Source of the DNA: Musa acuminata AAA Group
Lineage: Eukaryota > Streptophyta > Magnoliopsida > Zingiberales > Musaceae
Reading direction: 5' to 3'
DNA: 64,000 nucleotides
Assembly (NCBI RefSeq): GCF_036884655.1
Contig: NC_088330.1
Location: 32,841,001 to 32,905,000 of the forward strand
A program made the translations under genes and the position numbers. Within the stretch, counting starts at the first letter, position 1. Every line of letters starts with the position of its first letter. A model generated the notes under the pieces. The model worked only from the letters and a program-made list of their open reading frames with translations. It had not been told where the DNA came from and ran no database searches. Below, piece after piece: positions 61,023 through 64,000 of the stretch.

Positions 61023-61094
61023 GCTTCCGTAGCATAGTGGTAGTGCGTTCGCTTCGTAAGCGAAAGGTCTCGAGTTCGATCCTCGCCGGGAGCT
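61023..61094 (+). tRNA. tRNA-Thr (CGU), array copy 2
   Basis: Same as copy 1 except one change in the T-stem (gcgag to tcgag), which breaks the first T-stem pair. The gene is otherwise complete; it may be a weaker or less stable copy. Confidence 0.9.
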
Positions 61095-61200
61095 TTGGTG
61101 TTTTCTATTTTTCCTCGTATTTTTGCTTCTATTGTTGATTATTAGTTTTCATGGAAAAAATTCGTCTTTTAGTTCTCTCTGTCTCCAAATAGAGGAAAGA

Positions 61201-61272
61201 GCTTCCGTAGCATAGTGGTAGTGCGTTCGCTTCGTAAGCGAAAGGTCGCGAGTTCGATCCTCGCCGGGAGCT
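61201..61272 (+). tRNA. tRNA-Thr (CGU), array copy 3
   Basis: Identical over 72 nt to copy 1, with a terminator-like T-run following (gcttttggtgttttctc). Confidence 0.94.
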
Positions 61273-61381
61273 TTTGGTGTTTTCTCTTTTTTCTCGTATT
61301 TTTGCTTCTATTTTGATGATTGGTTTTCATAACAAAAGTCCTCTTTTAGCTCTCTCTCTATCTCTCTGTCCTAGGGAAAGA

Positions 61382-61453
61382 GCTTCCGTAGCATAGTGGT
61401 ATTGCGTTCGCTTCGTAAGCGAAAGGCCGCGAGTTCGATCCTCGCCGGGAGCT
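61382..61453 (+). tRNA. tRNA-Thr (CGU), array copy 4
   Basis: Two changes from copy 1: G to T in the D-loop (ggtagtgc to ggtattgc) and T to C in the variable loop. All stems still pair and the anticodon is unchanged. Confidence 0.91.
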
Positions 61454-61529
61454 TTTGGTGTTTTCTCTTTTTTCTCGTATTTTTGCTTCTATTTTGATTA
61501 TTGGTTTTCATGGCAAAAAGTCCTCTTTT

Positions 61530-61572
<43 letters not shown>

Positions 61573-62804
61573 GAGGAAAGAAAGAAACAGTGCAGCATTA
61601 GCATTGGAAATGGAGAGTAGTACATCAAGAACAGGTGGACTTGCATGGCACTTCCAACCCCAGCTTGATCATTGTCCAAAAAAGTCTTATAAAAATGCAT
61701 TCTTTGCGCTTGTTCTGATCTAATTAAATGCATGTTCAAAGCGTCGTATCACATCGATCATCATTGCTGCGGACTGACTCTGAGCAACGCGTATCATATT
61801 TGCAGCACCACAATGAGAACTCGTTCATGCTCATCATCATCACCACGGCATCTGCAGAGAAAGGAGAAAGCGGCAGTTCCCTCATTCGGACCAGAGACCG
61901 TTATCAACACCACCTGCAGCGGAATCATTGAGGTGGAGACATGGAGCCGCAGAGATGGGGGAAAAGAAAGGATTCCTTCGCCAAGTGCTCGATGCCAAAC
62001 GCGAGTACTGTTCTTGACTCACCCTTTACAACTCCGCCAATGGCTTTCTGCAGCGGCTAGCTCAGCATGTGTGTGCAGGGCCCTGAGGAGATGTCGATAC
62101 GTATGTGGTGAAGGCAAGGCAGGACCAATTTGGCTCAGAGATCCTTCATGGCGCCCCCTCTTCCTCTGGTTGTGGTAGCTGATTATGGTCGTCCCTACCA
62201 TGTGACCTGTTGCATGATCCCTTCTTCCTTTCTCAGCAAAATTACCCAGCTTTGAAGCTTACGTGCATGAGATGCAATCTGGCCGCATGACAGAACCTGA
62301 GACTAAGAACTAGGTACTCTCGAACATGGTGGTCCATATTGGCATCTTCCCTCGGTGATTTCACGGTTTCCACTGCAGTTACCTTTGGGCCATCTCCTAG
62401 GAACACACCTTTCTTCATGATGCAACAACATGTGCGTGATGCCTGCCATTTACGCACCCAACTCTCCATTGATTTGAGAGCTTGTAATGCGGCAACAAAA
62501 ACAGGTTCATATGTAACCTTTCATGGACAATTACCCTACACCAGAAGCTGATGCAGAGGCTTCCTTGCAGAGAATAAAGCAGAGTCATTTCTGAGAGGGG
62601 GCGGGTAGGTGATCAATCAATTGTGGGCAATGGAGGCCTCATCGGTTCCCCCAATGGCAAGTTGAGAAGCGTGGAGAACGGCGGCAACTGTCTATTCTAT
62701 GGCGCCCAATGGAGCCACTCCTCGTGCCCAAAAGTTCCACAAGCAACCAATGTCCTCACGCTCGTGAGCTGTACCAAGAAAAAATATGACCAAGGGAGAG
62801 ATGT

Positions 62805-62856
<52 letters not shown>

Positions 62857-63936
62857 GAACTAATCTTGCAGTTGATTACAGTCGAGATTTAGACTCTTGA
62901 AAGAGCCGATCTTTCCCCCACGAAAGAGCTGAAAAGAAGTAGAGAAAAACAAATGGACAACTCGAAATGGTGAGGAAGAAAAGGGGACGGCTTTGCTTTC
63001 CGGCTGTTCTTCTTCTTCCCGCCAATGGGTCCTTCTACTAAAAGCTCACATTCCCAGGGATCCACATTGGAAGCCCTAGCTCTGCATCTCGCCCTCTTCT
63101 CGGTTTCCTCTCGGTTAGTACCCCGAGATTTCCATCTTTGATTCCCGGGGAGCTTAGCAGCATCAAGGTGGCCGATTTCGGCCTTGATAGGATGATTCGT
63201 AATAATAGGTATGTTATTACCGCTATCGATGCACGAAAAGAAGGATTTTTCCTGAACTTGCATGTTCTGGATTCTAGACATGGCGGCGACAAGATTTGAC
63301 GTTTCTGAAAACTATCGTCCGATTTTAACGCCGCAAATTCTTGCAGCATATGGTTGTCAAAATCAGAAATCATCTCCGGTGTAGCTGGTAATTAATTTCT
63401 TTCAGCGAGTAGAAGTAGGGTGGAAATCTGTCTTGCATTTTCCTCTGAAAACAAAGTCTTTGTTCTTTTAGTGATTGCGGAGTTCATTTGCTGCAAATGT
63501 AGCGCTTTACCATACTTCTTTCGATGGTGGTGGACTCCTTTCGGCTTGATTATGGGTTGTAGATGCTGATTGTTTTACCGTACCGCTAAAAGTACAATAC
63601 AGTAGCAATTTTGCCGTTTAGTCGAATGTATGTGTTGGTCTTCATAACCCATCTATAGTTTGTCCGACCCTTTTTGACAGACTTGTAGTTTTGAGTGTTA
63701 AGAAACAGGAATTTTCAAAAGGAATAAACGTACTTTGGGTAAAGTTTGGTTTATTTTGTTTCTAGAGATCCTTTTCCCTCTTCATTAGCTGCTGGCTGAG
63801 TGCTTCTGAGATCTGAATGCCATTGACAGTGATGCTTAATTTGAATACCTTGCAGGTCAAGATATGCTTTTATAGCTTGCTTCTGTTGGTTCTGAGAAAG
63901 GTATAACAATCTGCTGAAGAAAGTTCACAGGTGAAG
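61573..63936 (+). other. Intergenic region, then probable 5' UTR of the right-hand gene
   Basis: From 61573 to about 62800 nothing convincing is seen; the 148-codon frame at 61732-62178 lacks family features. A (GA)22 tract spans 62808-62851. From roughly 62900 the sequence looks like leader of the gene starting at 63937, with an intron: a donor-like ggttagta near 63114 and acceptor ttgcag at about 63851-63856. Confidence 0.4.
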
Positions 63937-64000
63937 ATGGTAGGAATACTGCAATTCTTTGATTTTGGTCAGGGTAGATCCTCCCACAAGCTGCCGCTGC
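63937..64000 (+). CDS. N-terminus of a gene leaving the window (partial)
   Basis: ATG at 63937 in a favourable context (gtgaagATGg) opens a frame to the window edge: MVGILQFFDFGQGRSSHKLP and beyond. A splice acceptor about 80 bp upstream suggests a 5' UTR intron. The start (hydrophobic FDF-QG followed by a basic stretch) recalls N-termini of TON1-recruiting-motif/DUF4378-type plant proteins, but 21 residues are too few to decide. Confidence 0.5.
   Translation, partial: MVGILQFFDFGQGRSSHKLPL

Larger units (their letters stand above)
60824..61572 (+). repeat. Tandem array of about 180-200-bp units, each with one tRNA-Thr
   Basis: Four units start at 60824, 61023, 61201 and 61382 (spacings 199, 178, 181 bp). 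Each has the tRNA, then ggtgttttct, ctcgtatttttgcttctatt, gattattggttttcatgg and a (CT)n tract of variable length. The length of the CT tract explains most of the spacing differences. Confidence 0.93.

Noticed and set aside
60824..61572. Regularly spaced repeats resembling a CRISPR array
   Set aside because: The repeat is a 72-nt tRNA-Thr with full cloverleaf, the spacers are themselves homologous, and the DNA is plant nuclear.
61732..62178. 148-codon plus-strand ORF
   Set aside because: Composition is Cys/Arg/Ser-rich without motifs, with no splice or promoter support. Probably chance, although it cannot be excluded.

Overview
The window is nuclear DNA from a flowering plant. Split genes carry GT-AG introns of up to several kilobases, AT-rich introns alternate with very GC-rich first exons, eukaryotic tRNA genes are present, and there are plant-specific families (NAC, dirigent, LysM-GPI receptor, RLCK-VII kinase, starch protein LESV). 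The GC-rich first exons and the repeat types suggest a monocot, perhaps a Zingiberales/Musaceae-like genome; that placement is inference. Coding exons were joined by hand on reading-frame continuity, splice sites and family knowledge. In each of the seven fully contained multi-exon genes the exon lengths sum to an exact multiple of three.

Layout. 1-214: last exon of an unidentified + strand gene. 780-2750 (-): DPM1, catalytic subunit of dolichol-phosphate mannose synthase (8 exons, 259 aa). 5282-13548 (-): PUS10 tRNA pseudouridine synthase (15 exons, 553 aa). 14107-15341 (-): a NAC transcription factor (3 exons, 272 aa). 15.9-30 kb is an accessory, repeat-rich stretch. It holds a segmental duplication carrying tRNA-Asp(GUC) genes (three intact, one truncated), one intact dirigent gene with two dirigent relics, Ty1/copia, LTR and LINE debris, and two lectin-receptor-kinase pseudogenes in opposite orientation. 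32462-44746 (+): LESV, a tryptophan-rich plastid starch protein (11 exons, 426 aa). 45566-47299 (+): LysM GPI-anchored receptor-like protein (4 exons, 358 aa). 47991-53346 (+): ubiquilin/DSK2 (8 exons, 510 aa), with an 851-bp hAT-like element in intron 1. 54225-57756 (-): receptor-like cytoplasmic kinase of the PBL group (5 exons, 385 aa). 59246-59752: a solo LTR with a perfect 5-bp target duplication. 60824-61453: four tandem tRNA-Thr(CGU) genes. 63937-64000 (+): start of a gene that leaves the window.

The genes do not form one pathway. DPM1 (ER glycosylation), PUS10 (tRNA modification), LESV (starch) and ubiquilin (proteasome delivery) are housekeeping genes. The LysM protein and the PBL kinase belong to families that act together in pattern-triggered immunity, but nothing here shows that these two are partners.

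I found no clearly undescribed biological system. The strongest unusual observations are a 75-bp tandem duplication that copies the PUS10 exon-2 splice acceptor, where use of the distal acceptor would introduce a stop codon; the tRNA-Asp segmental duplication with filled and empty insertion sites; inverted kinase pseudogenes; a dense ACGT-core cluster with no gene attached; and a GC-rich antisense ORF inside LESV intron 3.
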